A DNA stretch of 55,422 nucleotides from Gemmatimonadaceae bacterium (GCA_035633115.1 DASQFN010000050.1:1-55422); one strand, 5' to 3'; shown: positions 10,233 through 20,682, counted from the first letter of the stretch. The notes: generated by a model from the sequence alone, not told the origin. A program made the numbers and translations.

Positions 10233-13200
10233 CTTCGTGGCGTTCACCGTCATCTAAGAGCGGCACGGATCCACTCAAGGGCGTACCATCGAGCGTGGTA
10301 GTCGCGACTCCACGCTCAACCCCATGGGGATTTCGAACCGTTATCGAGTAGCTGCTCGAGCCGCATCGATAGGTTACGCTGAACTCCGGCCAGCTCGCCG
10401 GAATACAGGGATCCATCTCCAGTGTGTTGCCGCGCTTGGTGAAGCCAAGAATTGCTTCCAGCCCTACGCGGTACATCCAGCTTCCGGACCCCGTGTACCA
10501 CGTCCAGCCGCCGCGGCCGAGATGTCCTTCAGCGGTATAGACGTCTGCTGCAACCACATATGGCTCGACTTTGTACTGCGCTACTGCCTCCGGCGTCGCT
10601 GCGTGAGTCAATGGATTGATCATCTGATAGAGCTCGAACGCGCGGTTGCCGTCCCCCTGCAGCGCGGTGGCGAGCACAGCCCACAGCGCCGCGTGAGTGT
10701 ACTGGGCCCCGTTCTCTCTCACCCCCGGCAGGTATCCCTGGATATAGCCCGGGTCGTGCTTGCTGTCGGTGAACGGCGGAGTAAGCAGCATGATCAGCCG
10801 CGCGTCTTCTCGCACGAGGTGCTCGTTCAGGGACTTCATCGCCATTCGCTTGTGCGCCGGCTCGCCAGCTCCAGAGATGACGCTCCAGCTCTGCGCGATC
10901 GAGTCGATCTTGCAGTCGTCGCTTTCCGCGGATCCTAACGGTGACCCGTCGTCGAAGTACGCCCGCCGATACCATGCGCCGTCCCAGGCGGCGCGCTCTA
11001 CCGCTTCGTTGTAATTGCCGGCCAGGCGCAGCAGCTCTTCGCTGACTGCCTGATCTCCTCGCGCTTCAGCGTGTTTGGCGAATTTTCTGAGAGTCGCAAT
11101 CAGGAACCACGCGAGCCACACGCTCTCACCCCTGCCCTCGATGCCGACGCGATTCATGCCGTCGTTCCAGTCGCCGCTTCCGATCAACGGAAGTCCATGC
11201 TCGCCGATGGTGCACGCTCGTCTCAGTGCTCTGACGCAGTGATCGTACAGAGGCTCCACCATCTCCGATATTTCCGGCAGATCGTACAGCTCGGCCTCAT
11301 CGGAATTGAGCTGTCGCATCTTCAGATACGGTATTTTCTCGTCGAGTATCGACGTTTCTCCGGACAGGCTGACGTAATGGTTCACCACATACGGCAGCCA
11401 GACGAGATCGTCGGAGAATCGTGTGCGGATTCCGCGCCCGCTTTGCGGGTGCCACCAGTGCTGCACATCGCCTTCCTCGAACTGGCGCGAGGCGCTTCGC
11501 AGGATGTGCTCTCTCGCGAGCTCTGGCTCCGAGTACGCGAACGCCATCACGTCCTGCAGCTGATCGCGGAAGCCATACGCTCCACTCCACTGATACAGCC
11601 CCAGCCGCGCCCACATGCGTGATGAGAGCGCCTGATAAAGCGCCCAGTCATTCAGAATGAGGTCGAATGTCGGCTCGGGCGTCTTCACCGAGATGAGATC
11701 GAGGCGATTGCGCCATGCCTGCGCAGCTTCATCCAAGGCTGCAACAGCGATTTCCGGCACTCGGTATTTCGCGACCAATCGCCTCGTCTCGTCTTCGCCG
11801 GCGCATGCGCCCAGCAGCACAACGAGCTGATGCGTCTCTCCCGGAGCGAGCTCCAGGCGCATCTGCAACGCACTGCATGGATCGATGGTGTCGCCGGTGT
11901 CCTTCGTCATTCCGTCGCGATGCAGTGCCGGCGGTGCTGATTGCGTACCGTTCCGCCCCAGGAATTCGCGCCGCGCCGCAGTGTAGGTAGTGACCGGCTC
12001 ACTAACTGTATTGAACGCTACGTACTCCGAGAATTGAGGATCGAAGCTGCTGCGCGCCAGCATCGTGCTCGAGGCTTCGTCCATTTTTGTGCGGATGTGC
12101 TGCTGAGTCTTCTCCCGATCGGCGCCGAGCAGCCACTCGATGTAGCTCGTTATCCGAAGTCGGGACGTGGTGGTGCCGTTGTTCGTAATCGTCAATACGC
12201 TGATTTTCACCGGGTCTTCTTTCGGCATGCCAACGCGCAATGACGTTGCTATGTCATTGTGCTCGTGCTCGAACACCGAGTAGCCCGCTCCATGCTTCAC
12301 CGTGTATTGAGCGCTCTCCCTGATAGGCTCCGGCGTAGGTGTCCACAAATCGCCGCTGTCGTCATCGCGGAGGTAAATGCACTCGCCGGCTGGGTCCTCC
12401 ACGGGATCGTTGTGCCACGGCGTCAAACGAAACGAGCTGTTCGTTGCCCAGGTCGCTCCACATCCGCTCTCGCTGATGCAGAATCCACCCGCGGGATTCC
12501 CGATTACGTTGACCCAGGGTGCCGGTGGCAGAGTGCCGCCCGCGATTCGGATCTCGTATTCGCTTCGATCGTTGTAACCGCCGATTCCATTGAAGTAGCG
12601 CAGGCCGTCTCCGGAAACGGTGGTGTTCTCTCGTGCATCAGCGGAAACAGGAGCGCTGTTGGCTGCAAATGCTGTTGCGCCGGTCGTCACTGGAACTCTG
12701 GTTGACGACGATGGAGTTGCCGAAATGCGCGTCGCTGCCGGACCGCCCGCTGGCAGCGGACGACTGGGCCTCGCGATACCCGTCACGACTGGCGCGACAA
12801 GCTCCCGGGCAAGCACCTCAGGTGCGGCAGACGCAACCCGAGCCGAGTAATCGTCCTCGACGTGCGGAAACTCGAGGAAGTTTCCAAGGCCCAGTCCATC
12901 ACAGTCCACCTGAATGCGGGCGATGCTGTAGAGGAGCTCGACATCCTCCGGCTTCAGCAGGTCCGCGCGTCGGATGTAAACACCTCCCGGACGATCGAGG
13001 AATCCCGATTCACTCGACGCCAGCACAGTAGCCAGCAGCTCATCAGCCAGCTCCTGCAGATAGGTCGGTGGATGCAGACTGAGAATCACCAGGTCACATG
13101 TTATTCCCTTGAGCCGCCAGTACTGATGAACCCGCAGCAGCTGCCGAACGCTCGACAAGCCCGCCGATGCTTCAAGAGTCGCGAGCAGAACCGGCCAGTC

Positions 13201-16200
13201 GCCCGAAATTCCCATCGCCCACAGCTCATCCTGTCCGAACTGCGTGGCTTCGCCCTGCGGGGATAATCCTCTGAAACCCGGGTGAGTGTACATGAGATGA
13301 CCGGCCAGCTCCTGATACAGTGCCGCATCAGCCGGGCTTATGCCGAGCTCGCGTAGCTCGGCCTGCGCCTGCGCCCATGAGAGGTCGAGCGCGCGCCGTG
13401 CACTGTACGGATCGTGATACAGGTCCGCGAGCTGAATCGCAGTCTCACGATCCTCTGCTACGAACGTGGTGAAGGTCACCTCCGCGGAACGGCCGGGTGC
13501 GATGCTCATCTTCGCCTGCAGCGAGAAGATTGGATCGAGCACTGCGCCGACTGTCCCTGAAAGCTCGGCCCCCGCGTCCAGGGCTACCGGATCACGAGTC
13601 GACCGGCCGCGGCCGATGAAGCGCGCACGGTCGGTCTCACAGGTCACAGGGGTGGTCGAGCCGAGTCCCACGGCCGCTACATGTCCGCACCATTTGACCT
13701 TCTCGGTAACCGCGCGCGGCCGTCGCACCGCGAGAATCGCCGAGCTGTCCGGCAGCCATTCGGTTTGAACGAAAAGGTTTCCGAACGCCGGATGCGCCCG
13801 GTCCACTTCGAGGGGCTGCATCACGATCTCGGCGTAGCTCGTCAGCTGTATCTCGCGAACGGTGGACGAACGGTTGTAAATGATCACTCGCCGCACTTCG
13901 GCCGCGTCGTCCGAAGCAACGGCAATCTCCATCTGCGTCTCGATGTCGCCGTCTCGACGGATGAACGTCACCCGATCGCTGGCGAACAACACACGATACC
14001 AGTTGGCTTCAGCGCAGACCGGCTGATGACCCGCGGACCAGAGTCGTCCGTTCGACAGGTCCTTCACGTAGCACCATTGTCCACGGTTGTCTCTCGTTCC
14101 GTCGTTTCGCCACCGGTTGACGGCCAGTGGCCCATACTGGGACAGGCCCGCGCCCGAGTTGCTGATGATCGACGTGTAGGGAACGCTTCCCAGAATCGCG
14201 ACGCGCGGCTGAGGCGTGTTCGCAGTATCGAGCTCCCGCACTGCCGGTTTCTCGGTCTCGCTCGGCACGTGTGCGAAATCGTCCTGCGTCGCCAGATCCT
14301 GAAGCACCAGCCGGCGCGGAATTCTCTCCTGCAGTATGAGCTCCGCCGAGCGGACGAGTGGATCGGAGTGAAAGCGCTCCTGCCAGATATTTCTTTTCAG
14401 CGCGTTGTCGAAGGCGACGAGGCTCATTCCGACGTGGTGCGCCATGTATGCGCCTATCACCGCCTTCCGATGGCCAGGCAGTGGACGCGTGTAGTCGATC
14501 GCGTCACGGAATCCGTACGGCCCCAGCGCTCCTTCGGCCTCCAGCGCCGAGAGGTTCCGAACGGCCTGATGCGGCTCCACCGTCAGCGCCAGCGCCGTCG
14601 CATACGGAGCCACGACCAGCTCTTTACTCAATCCACGCTTGAGCGCGAGATCGGGAACCCCGAAGCCGCGGTACTGATACGTGTGGTTGCGATCGCGAAC
14701 GTTGTATGCGGATTCGGAGATCCCCCATGGCACTCCCCGCTCGGTGCCATATGAGATCTGTCGCCGGACTGCGCCGTGGTTTGTCTGATTCAGCAGCGTG
14801 GACGGAAACGTTCGCAGTACGAGCGCGGGCATCAGGTACTCGAACATGCTTCCGCTCCACGAGATCAGCGTTCGCGTTCCACCGGCGGAAGTCAGCGAGC
14901 GTCCAAGCTTGAACCAGTGGTCAACGGAGATGTCGTCCTTCGCGATCGCGATGAACGAAGCCAGTCGTGATTCGGAAGCGAGCAGATCGTAGTACGAGTT
15001 ATCGAAGCTGTTTGCGGAATGCTGATAGCCGATCGAGAACAGCTTCCGCCTATCGTCGAACAGAAACTTGAAATCCATCTCCAGCACATATGCCCGCGAG
15101 CGCTCGGCAATTGCCTGCAATCGCTTGATCTGCTCGGGGGTCGAGTCCGGCCGCCTGATGAGTTCGTTGCACGCCTGCTTGAGGGCGACCAGATGTCCGG
15201 CAAGGTTACCACTGTCGACAGTCGAGATGTACGCAGGCTCGAGCACTCGCAGGTCGCCAAGGTTGTACCAGTTGTAGAAGTGGCCACGGTAGCGGCGCAT
15301 GCGCTCGAGTGAGCGGAATACCCGTTCGAGCCGATCGATCATCCCTTCGAGCGTGATGAAACCCAGGTCGAAGGCGGATACGATTGCGAGACATTGAAGG
15401 CCGACATTCGTTGGCGAGGTTCGCCCCGCTATTACGGGGTCGGGGTCTTCCTGGAAGTTGTCCGGCGCGAGCCATTGGGTTTCTTCCGTTACGAACTGCT
15501 CGAAGAAATTCCAGTGGAGCTTGGCGTATCGAATGGTCGCGGTTCGCTCGCTATCACTGAGGCGGAACTCACGTGCTGTAGCGGGTGCGCTGAGCGCAAG
15601 AGCGATCGGCGGAGACGCAATCCAGAGAGCGATCAGTGGAAGTGTCGCACCGAGAAAGACGACGTGCTCGCCTATCGCATCCGTAGTGAAATCTGCTTCT
15701 TCAACCGCGATTGCCGCGGCGACAAGCAGCGCAATCAGCACCACCGGCCACATGCGCCGCCACACTTCGAGGCGGGACCGTGACATCGCACGTTCCACCT
15801 GCGACGCTGTCTGCCACTCCAGAAGGTTTCTCTTCGTGATACGGAGGCGGATGAGCGTGCGGATGATCGCGTCGGCGCTGACCACCGCCTGGTGTGGCAG
15901 GAACGTCACCGCCAGCACGAACTGTTGTATGCTCACGCCTGCATCGCGCGCTACGGCCGCATAGTACGCGGGCCATGACTGGTCGCGCGGTGGACGCAGA
16001 GCGGCGAGGAGCAGCGAGAACACCCACGGAAATGCGATTGCACCCAGTATCAGTGCAGTCCAGACGGCCGGCGAACCGGGAAGAAAGAGCCAGCCCGCTA
16101 TCAGCAGCGTCAGCTGCGATAGCTCGATGAGACTGCGCCGGAGGTTGTCGAAGATTTTCCATCGCGAGATTGCGGACAGCCGGTTTGGCGTTGGGCCCTC

Positions 16201-18609
16201 CGGCCCGGGAACAGTGTTTCCCAGCCACTGGAGCAGCTGCCAGTCTCCGCGGATCCAGCGATGCTTGCGGCGCGTGTAAGTGAGATATCGCGCCGGATAG
16301 TCGTCATAAACTTCGATATCGGTCGCGAGCGCAGCTCGCGCGTATGCTCCTTCTATGAGGTCGTGACTGAGCAGCGCGTTCTCGGGGAAGCGTCCGTGTG
16401 TCGCCTCCTCGAATGCGTCGACTTCGTAGATCCCTTTCCCGGTAAAGCTTCCCTCGGAAAAGAGATCCTGGTACACGTCCGATACGGCGGTCGTGTATGG
16501 GTCGACGCCTGGATGCCCGGAGTGAATCGCCGCGAAATGGGATGCGTGCGCACTCGTCAGAGACACGCCGACACGCGGCTGCAGTATCCCGTACCCGCGC
16601 ACGATGCGCCCCTGCTCGGCATCGTACTCGGCGCGGTTCAGCGGGTGCGCAATCGTTCCAACCAGCATCTGCGCCGCATCACGAGGCAGAACCGTGTCGG
16701 AATCGAGAGTCAGAACGTACCTGGTTCCCTTGAGACCATTCGTGTCGCCGACGATTGTCGAGAACGCATCGGCAGCCTGTCCCCTCAGAAACCTGTTGAA
16801 CTGCCCGAGCTTTCCTCGCTTCCGCTCCCACCCCATCCATACTCCCTGCTTCGGATTCCACAGGCGCGGCCGATGGAAGAGGTAGAAGATGTCCGGACCA
16901 TCCGGTGAGTATTTGAGGTTCAGGTACCGCGTACCCGAGACTGCCACTTCGAGGATCTCGGCGTCCGTGTCACGCGTTTCTGTCGGTGAGTCCGTGAAGT
17001 CGCTGAGAATCCCGAACGACAGATTTGGGTCGCGATTTGCGAGATACTGCACTTCGATGTGTTCGAGCGCTTCCTTCACCACCTTCACGCTCCCGAACAG
17101 CGTCGGAACCACCACCGCGGTTTTGTAGGGCTCCAGAATTCCGTTCTCCCGGAACTCGAGCTTTGGGAGAGTGCGCGGCGGCATCAGCATCGTTAACAGC
17201 TGGTTCATGATGCTGATTCCAATCTCACTGGCTGGAATCAATGCCAGGAGCAGCATGATTGCGCCGGCCATGCCATGCGGATCGATGGCGCGGAACATCA
17301 CCACCAGCGCGCCAACCGTTCCGATCGTTATGCCACCGAAGTAGAGAGCGTTCGGACTCTTCTGCGTCCATCGGTAGATCTTTTCCCCGAACGAAGGCGA
17401 ATACCCTGTTTCCCGCTCGAGGTCGTATCGCCCCTCATCCACGAGGTAATAGCCGACGTGCGCGAGACGTGGCTTCTCGTCCTTCGATACCGCTGCCGCC
17501 AGCCCGAGCGCGGCAGTCGCCACGCTTTCCTCCGTCATCTTTGTTCGCTTGGCGATATTCTCGACGATATGCCGGTAGTGGTCACGAGTGGCGAACGCCA
17601 TTTTCGGATAGTCGCCGGTGGCGTCCTTGCGCAGGATTTTCTCGGTGGCGCTTTGCGACTCGACGAAATCCTTCCAGTCGAGCCGGGAAATGGTTCGCAG
17701 ACTGGTGATGCAGTTTGCGACCGTCACCTGAGTTGCAGCGATGCGGCGGTTCGAGCGCGTTACCGCTTCTTCGGCTGTCGGGCCTTCCTCCGCAATCCAT
17801 TGCTCCAGCCAGATCAGCGGCGTGAAGTTCGCCTGGTATCCGCGTATCTGGTGAAGGAAGCGGGTCACGAACGTCGGCGTGAACGGCGGGTGATCGGCGA
17901 TGAACGTCTTTAGCTCTGCGGTCAGCGCCTCGGTTGACCCCTCATTCGCCGCCATGAGCCTTGCCGCCCACTTGTCCGCGACTTCAACCTCGTCCAGCCG
18001 CGCGGCAACCCGCAGTGTCATCCGCCTGATATTTTCGACGAGGCCCAGGCGCAGCATGGTCGGTATCGCCCACAGCTCTCCCATCTTGAGCGTGGCGACT
18101 TTCTGATACTCTCTCACAAAGAGCGTGATATTCTCGAGAGAGAGGTGTCCTTCCGTATGGGCGATGAGCTCGATGGCGACATCGTAGACGCGCGGGTACT
18201 CAGCGAGAGTGCCACTGGCGAGCTTCGGAAGCTCCTGGTAATAGCCACCGGGAAGATTCGTACGGATTTCCCGGATGTGCTCCTGAACGATGTACGAATT
18301 GTCGAGCAGCCACTCGCCTGCCGGACTGATGTCGACTCCACGCTCGGCCGAATCGGCCAGCCTGTCATGAACTTCGTCGAGTACGCGGCGAGAGTCGTCC
18401 AGCCGAAGGAGTAACGGGCCGGGGCCGCGCTGTTTTTTCGGCGGCAGCAGCCGGTGCTTGCGCGCAATGTTCCGCGCGTGCTTTGCAAGCCGATCGGCGC
18501 CCAGTACCTCTCCGCGTATCGGCCCAACGAGCCGCCGCTCGGCAGCCTCTACGCGCCGGAACAGCTTGAAGAACTTTTTCGGATCGCTGCGGGGAGTTCG
18601 GGTTGCCAC
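10186..18609 (-). CDS. cyclic beta-1,2-glucan synthase-like protein (GT84, glycoamylase/GH189-type and GH94 domains)
   Basis: 2807 residues, the typical huge size of NdvB/ChvB-type synthases. The N-terminal 400 residues are soluble and helical; membrane segments begin near residue 430 (NALYFGGITIGTVGALVVMF and the LLALIPASEIGISIMNQ helix). A GT84-type glycosyltransferase domain follows with LTLDSDTVLP (about 638) and the KHRWIRGDW motif (about 783). More membrane helices lie near 830-960. The middle glycoamylase-like domain contains SWSGSMFEYLMP (about 1253) and DNSYYDLLASESRL. A Thr/Ser/Ala-rich linker sits near 1945-2000. The C-terminal part is GH94 phosphorylase-like with GSGDWNDGMNRVG (about 2480). 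Known members polymerise UDP-glucose to beta-1,2-glucan, cyclise it with the middle (GH189) domain and trim it with GH94. Whether this one makes a cyclic or linear product is inference. Confidence 0.93.
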   Translation of the reverse strand: MATRTPRSDPKKFFKLFRRVEAAERRLVGPIRGEVLGADRLAKHARNIARKHRLLPPKKQRGPGPLLLRLDDSRRVLDEVHDRLADSAERGVDISPAGEWLLDNSYIVQEHIREIRTNLPGGYYQELPKLASGTLAEYPRVYDVAIELIAHTEGHLSLENITLFVREYQKVATLKMGELWAIPTMLRLGLVENIRRMTLRVAARLDEVEVADKWAARLMAANEGSTEALTAELKTFIADHPPFTPTFVTRFLHQIRGYQANFTPLIWLEQWIAEEGPTAEEAVTRSNRRIAATQVTVANCITSLRTISRLDWKDFVESQSATEKILRKDATGDYPKMAFATRDHYRHIVENIAKRTKMTEESVATAALGLAAAVSKDEKPRLAHVGYYLVDEGRYDLERETGYSPSFGEKIYRWTQKSPNALYFGGITIGTVGALVVMFRAIDPHGMAGAIMLLLALIPASEIGISIMNQLLTMLMPPRTLPKLEFRENGILEPYKTAVVVPTLFGSVKVVKEALEHIEVQYLANRDPNLSFGILSDFTDSPTETRDTDAEILEVAVSGTRYLNLKYSPDGPDIFYLFHRPRLWNPKQGVWMGWERKRGKLGQFNRFLRGQAADAFSTIVGDTNGLKGTRYVLTLDSDTVLPRDAAQMLVGTIAHPLNRAEYDAEQGRIVRGYGILQPRVGVSLTSAHASHFAAIHSGHPGVDPYTTAVSDVYQDLFSEGSFTGKGIYEVDAFEEATHGRFPENALLSHDLIEGAYARAALATDIEVYDDYPARYLTYTRRKHRWIRGDWQLLQWLGNTVPGPEGPTPNRLSAISRWKIFDNLRRSLIELSQLTLLIAGWLFLPGSPAVWTALILGAIAFPWVFSLLLAALRPPRDQSWPAYYAAVARDAGVSIQQFVLAVTFLPHQAVVSADAIIRTLIRLRITKRNLLEWQTASQVERAMSRSRLEVWRRMWPVVLIALLVAAAIAVEEADFTTDAIGEHVVFLGATLPLIALWIASPPIALALSAPATAREFRLSDSERTATIRYAKLHWNFFEQFVTEETQWLAPDNFQEDPDPVIAGRTSPTNVGLQCLAIVSAFDLGFITLEGMIDRLERVFRSLERMRRYRGHFYNWYNLGDLRVLEPAYISTVDSGNLAGHLVALKQACNELIRRPDSTPEQIKRLQAIAERSRAYVLEMDFKFLFDDRRKLFSIGYQHSANSFDNSYYDLLASESRLASFIAIAKDDISVDHWFKLGRSLTSAGGTRTLISWSGSMFEYLMPALVLRTFPSTLLNQTNHGAVRRQISYGTERGVPWGISESAYNVRDRNHTYQYRGFGVPDLALKRGLSKELVVAPYATALALTVEPHQAVRNLSALEAEGALGPYGFRDAIDYTRPLPGHRKAVIGAYMAHHVGMSLVAFDNALKRNIWQERFHSDPLVRSAELILQERIPRRLVLQDLATQDDFAHVPSETEKPAVRELDTANTPQPRVAILGSVPYTSIISNSGAGLSQYGPLAVNRWRNDGTRDNRGQWCYVKDLSNGRLWSAGHQPVCAEANWYRVLFASDRVTFIRRDGDIETQMEIAVASDDAAEVRRVIIYNRSSTVREIQLTSYAEIVMQPLEVDRAHPAFGNLFVQTEWLPDSSAILAVRRPRAVTEKVKWCGHVAAVGLGSTTPVTCETDRARFIGRGRSTRDPVALDAGAELSGTVGAVLDPIFSLQAKMSIAPGRSAEVTFTTFVAEDRETAIQLADLYHDPYSARRALDLSWAQAQAELRELGISPADAALYQELAGHLMYTHPGFRGLSPQGEATQFGQDELWAMGISGDWPVLLATLEASAGLSSVRQLLRVHQYWRLKGITCDLVILSLHPPTYLQELADELLATVLASSESGFLDRPGGVYIRRADLLKPEDVELLYSIARIQVDCDGLGLGNFLEFPHVEDDYSARVASAAPEVLARELVAPVVTGIARPSRPLPAGGPAATRISATPSSSTRVPVTTGATAFAANSAPVSADARENTTVSGDGLRYFNGIGGYNDRSEYEIRIAGGTLPPAPWVNVIGNPAGGFCISESGCGATWATNSSFRLTPWHNDPVEDPAGECIYLRDDDSGDLWTPTPEPIRESAQYTVKHGAGYSVFEHEHNDIATSLRVGMPKEDPVKISVLTITNNGTTTSRLRITSYIEWLLGADREKTQQHIRTKMDEASSTMLARSSFDPQFSEYVAFNTVSEPVTTYTAARREFLGRNGTQSAPPALHRDGMTKDTGDTIDPCSALQMRLELAPGETHQLVVLLGACAGEDETRRLVAKYRVPEIAVAALDEAAQAWRNRLDLISVKTPEPTFDLILNDWALYQALSSRMWARLGLYQWSGAYGFRDQLQDVMAFAYSEPELAREHILRSASRQFEEGDVQHWWHPQSGRGIRTRFSDDLVWLPYVVNHYVSLSGETSILDEKIPYLKMRQLNSDEAELYDLPEISEMVEPLYDHCVRALRRACTIGEHGLPLIGSGDWNDGMNRVGIEGRGESVWLAWFLIATLRKFAKHAEARGDQAVSEELLRLAGNYNEAVERAAWDGAWYRRAYFDDGSPLGSAESDDCKIDSIAQSWSVISGAGEPAHKRMAMKSLNEHLVREDARLIMLLTPPFTDSKHDPGYIQGYLPGVRENGAQYTHAALWAVLATALQGDGNRAFELYQMINPLTHAATPEAVAQYKVEPYVVAADVYTAEGHLGRGGWTWYTGSGSWMYRVGLEAILGFTKRGNTLEMDPCIPASWPEFSVTYRCGSSSYSITVRNPHGVERGVATTTLDGTPLSGSVPLLDDGERHEVIVTLGLPIPPPTAA

Positions 18610-18669
18610 GGAGGGTAAGATCCCTTTGAGGTAGCGGGGGGCGCTAGGTGCGGAGAGCGCTCAGGACAC

Positions 18670-18710
18670 AAAAAGAGAACACTCCGCTCAGCCCTGAACG
18701 GAGTGCTCTC
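18670..18710 (-). terminator. rho-independent terminator of the OmpA lipoprotein gene
   Basis: Read on the minus strand, GAGAGCACTCCG pairs with CGGAGTGTTCTC (12 bp, one G-U pair) around a 12-nt loop and is followed at once by TTTTT. It lies 22 bp after the ompA-family stop and upstream of the glucan-synthase start, so it separates the two transcription units. Confidence 0.85.
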
Positions 18711-18732
18711 GAACCTTTAACCGGCGGTTTGC

Positions 18733-19422
18733 TCAATCTCCAGACAGGCTCTTCCGCACCTGGTTTCGATACTCCTCACTCGCGTAGATGGCGACTTCGA
18801 CGCGTCGGTTCAGCTGACGACCCGAATCGGCATCGTTGCTGGCGACCGGCTCGGATTCGCCCCGTCCGTTCGTCGCAACACGCGTACGCGCTACACCCAG
18901 GGCCTGCAGGTAGTTGGCCGCGGCGTTTGCGCGACGGTACGACAGCCCTTGGTTGTACGCATCCTCACCCCGGCTGTCAGTGTGTCCGACGATCAGCAGC
19001 TGCGAGTTGGGATACTTCTTGAGGCTTTGCGCGAGCTCTGTCAGGTTCCGCGCTGCATCCGACCGAATTGCGTCGGAGTCGAAGTCGAACAGCAATCCAG
19101 AGTCGAACGTCACCTGAATTCCCTCGCCGACGCGCTCGACTTTGGCGCCTGGAATGCTTACCTCGAGCTCCTTCGCCTGCTGGTCCATCTGGTGGCCGAT
19201 GACCGCTCCGGCCGCGCCGCCTACCACAGCACCGATAATGGCGCCCTTTGCTGTGGATCCGGTCGTATTGTTTCCGACGACACCACCGACTGCTGCGCCG
19301 GCGGTTGCTCCGATGACGGCTCCGCGTTCCTTGTTGCTCATCGACGCGCAGGCCGAAAGCCCAAATGACGCGAGCGCGGCGATGCCGACGGTCGCTATCC
19401 GAACATTTTCATTCCTCTTCAT
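18733..19422 (-). CDS. OmpA-family lipoprotein with glycine-zipper segment
   Basis: 229 residues. The N-terminus is a lipoprotein signal with box LSAC (residues 22-25). Residues 33-77 form a glycine-zipper region (GAVIGATAGAAVGGVVG... GAIIGAVVGGAAGAVIG) likely to insert into membrane. Residues 105-215 are an OmpA C-terminal peptidoglycan-binding domain, recognised by LLFDFDSDAIRSD, VGHTDSRGEDAYNQGLSYRRA and GRGESEPVASN...LNRRVEVAI. This matches YiaD-type proteins that link the outer membrane to the cell wall. ATG 19422 has AGGAGA seven bases upstream. It is a single-gene unit with its own strong terminator downstream. Confidence 0.95.
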   Translation of the reverse strand: MKRNENVRIATVGIAALASFGLSACASMSNKERGAVIGATAGAAVGGVVGNNTTGSTAKGAIIGAVVGGAAGAVIGHQMDQQAKELEVSIPGAKVERVGEGIQVTFDSGLLFDFDSDAIRSDAARNLTELAQSLKKYPNSQLLIVGHTDSRGEDAYNQGLSYRRANAAANYLQALGVARTRVATNGRGESEPVASNDADSGRQLNRRVEVAIYASEEYRNQVRKSLSGD

Positions 19423-19762
19423 TATCGAGTCTCCTGAAAAACGTGTATGGCTCTTAGATGTTGCACATGTTGTACTAACAGATCAGAAGACTCGATGTTC
19501 CGCTATTTCTCGCGAGTTTCGGCTGGATTCTGGGAACTTTTCTCGTCTTCCCCTTCAGCCTTCTTTGCCTTTCGGATTCCTGAAATTCCTGTTTCTCGAG
19601 AGTGTATAGATGCTCGTCTTCAGGCCGGAACTTCTTGTCGGTGTTGAGAGTGTCTTCCTAATGCTGGTGCGCTGTCTTCGGCATTTGCTCGCCCCTTTTC
19701 GCTGTATGTCCGATACTCATTACAGAAACCATGCCCAGTTGGCAGTTATCACTTGAGACGAC
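19423..19762. other. intergenic stretch without a recognised gene
   Basis: A 340-bp gap, noticeably AT-richer than its surroundings. It must hold the promoter of the OmpA lipoprotein gene, which reads leftward from 19422. Short open frames on the plus strand have no family resemblance and are antisense to the promoter, so no gene is called. Confidence 0.6.
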
Positions 19763-19783
19763 AAAAAAGCGGCGCAGGCCGCT
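19763..19783 (-). terminator. rho-independent terminator downstream of the predicted beta-barrel gene
   Basis: On the minus strand AGCGGC and GCCGCT form a 6-bp GC-rich stem with a 4-nt loop, followed by a run of six T (19763-19768 on the plus strand read as A). It lies 35 bp past the stop of the 20682-19819 gene, in the correct orientation. Confidence 0.8.
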
Positions 19784-19818
19784 CGTGCTGGGTGCAGTTC
19801 ATCGATCCCGATGATGGC

Positions 19819-20682
19819 TCACCGATACAATCGGTACCCGCCGCCCAGCCTGAATGTCACGCCATCCTCGCGTACTCCGTAGGCCTGCCCCGACAAATCG
19901 ATCCTGTTCGACACTTCCGCCGTGAAACCAGCGAACATCGCCACACGATTGATATCCACTGCGATGACAGTGGTGTCCGCAAACCCCTGCGCATTGTCGA
20001 ACCCGACCTGAAACTTCGGACGCAGAAAGTTTCCGCCTGCTCCGACGTAGAACGCGAGCCGGCCATCCCAGGCCGCGGTGCTCACTATTCCCTCGGCTCC
20101 AGCCATGCGCGGCTTGAATGTGTCGAGTGATGGGCTGCTGCCATAACATGCCTGCATCGGATCGGCCAGCTGAAGCGCTTGTTCCGGACAGGTGATCGAT
20201 CCTTTCACCTCACCCGCCGTGCCGTGGACGCGCAGCATCAAGGTGGTCGCGTCTCCGGTAGACGCCATGCGCAGTCGCTTCGTCCACGACAGCGCTACGC
20301 TCGCCAGATTCGCTTCGGCATCGTGGAAGTCCACGGGAGGCAGATAGCTTGCCTCGAGTGCAAAGCCACGGGGCAGAGTGAGCGTCAGCCTCGGCCGCAC
20401 AAAAAATGAAGCCAGTCGGGTGTGCTCGGTTTTTCTGATGAAGCAGAAGCTCGACTGTTGAATCGATGAATCCGGATCGGGGACGAAGCCGAGCTCGCCC
20501 CCAAGGCGGAGCGTCCACGGTCGGGAATGCTCGGGTGCACCCGCCGGAGAAAACGCGACAGGTCCGGAGTAGAATGCGAGGAGCTTCGCCTCGTTGCTGC
20601 TTTTGGGGACGCGACATTCGCCGGGGACGCTGGTCGCCGGTCCCAGTGCGCTGACTGCGGCGACCATCACACCCCACAGCAC
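19819..20682 (-). CDS. hypothetical secreted protein, probable outer-membrane beta-barrel
   Basis: 287 residues from GTG 20682, directly abutting the stop codon of the small upstream gene (zero spacing). Residues 1-20 (MLWGVMVAAVSALGPATSV) are signal-peptide-like. The remainder has alternating hydrophobic patterns with aromatic strand ends (TLRLGGELGFVPD, FVRPRLTLTLPRGFALEASYLPP, LAFYVGAGGNFLRPKFQVGFD) and ends in GVTFRLGGGYRLYR, an aromatic-basic tail; barrels usually end in Phe or Trp, so this is not a perfect match. Four Cys (in GECRV, SFCFI, ITCPE and QACYG) may form disulfides. No specific family is recognised. Its cotranscribed partner is the 62-residue helical protein. Confidence 0.7.
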   Translation of the reverse strand: MLWGVMVAAVSALGPATSVPGECRVPKSSNEAKLLAFYSGPVAFSPAGAPEHSRPWTLRLGGELGFVPDPDSSIQQSSFCFIRKTEHTRLASFFVRPRLTLTLPRGFALEASYLPPVDFHDAEANLASVALSWTKRLRMASTGDATTLMLRVHGTAGEVKGSITCPEQALQLADPMQACYGSSPSLDTFKPRMAGAEGIVSTAAWDGRLAFYVGAGGNFLRPKFQVGFDNAQGFADTTVIAVDINRVAMFAGFTAEVSNRIDLSGQAYGVREDGVTFRLGGGYRLYR

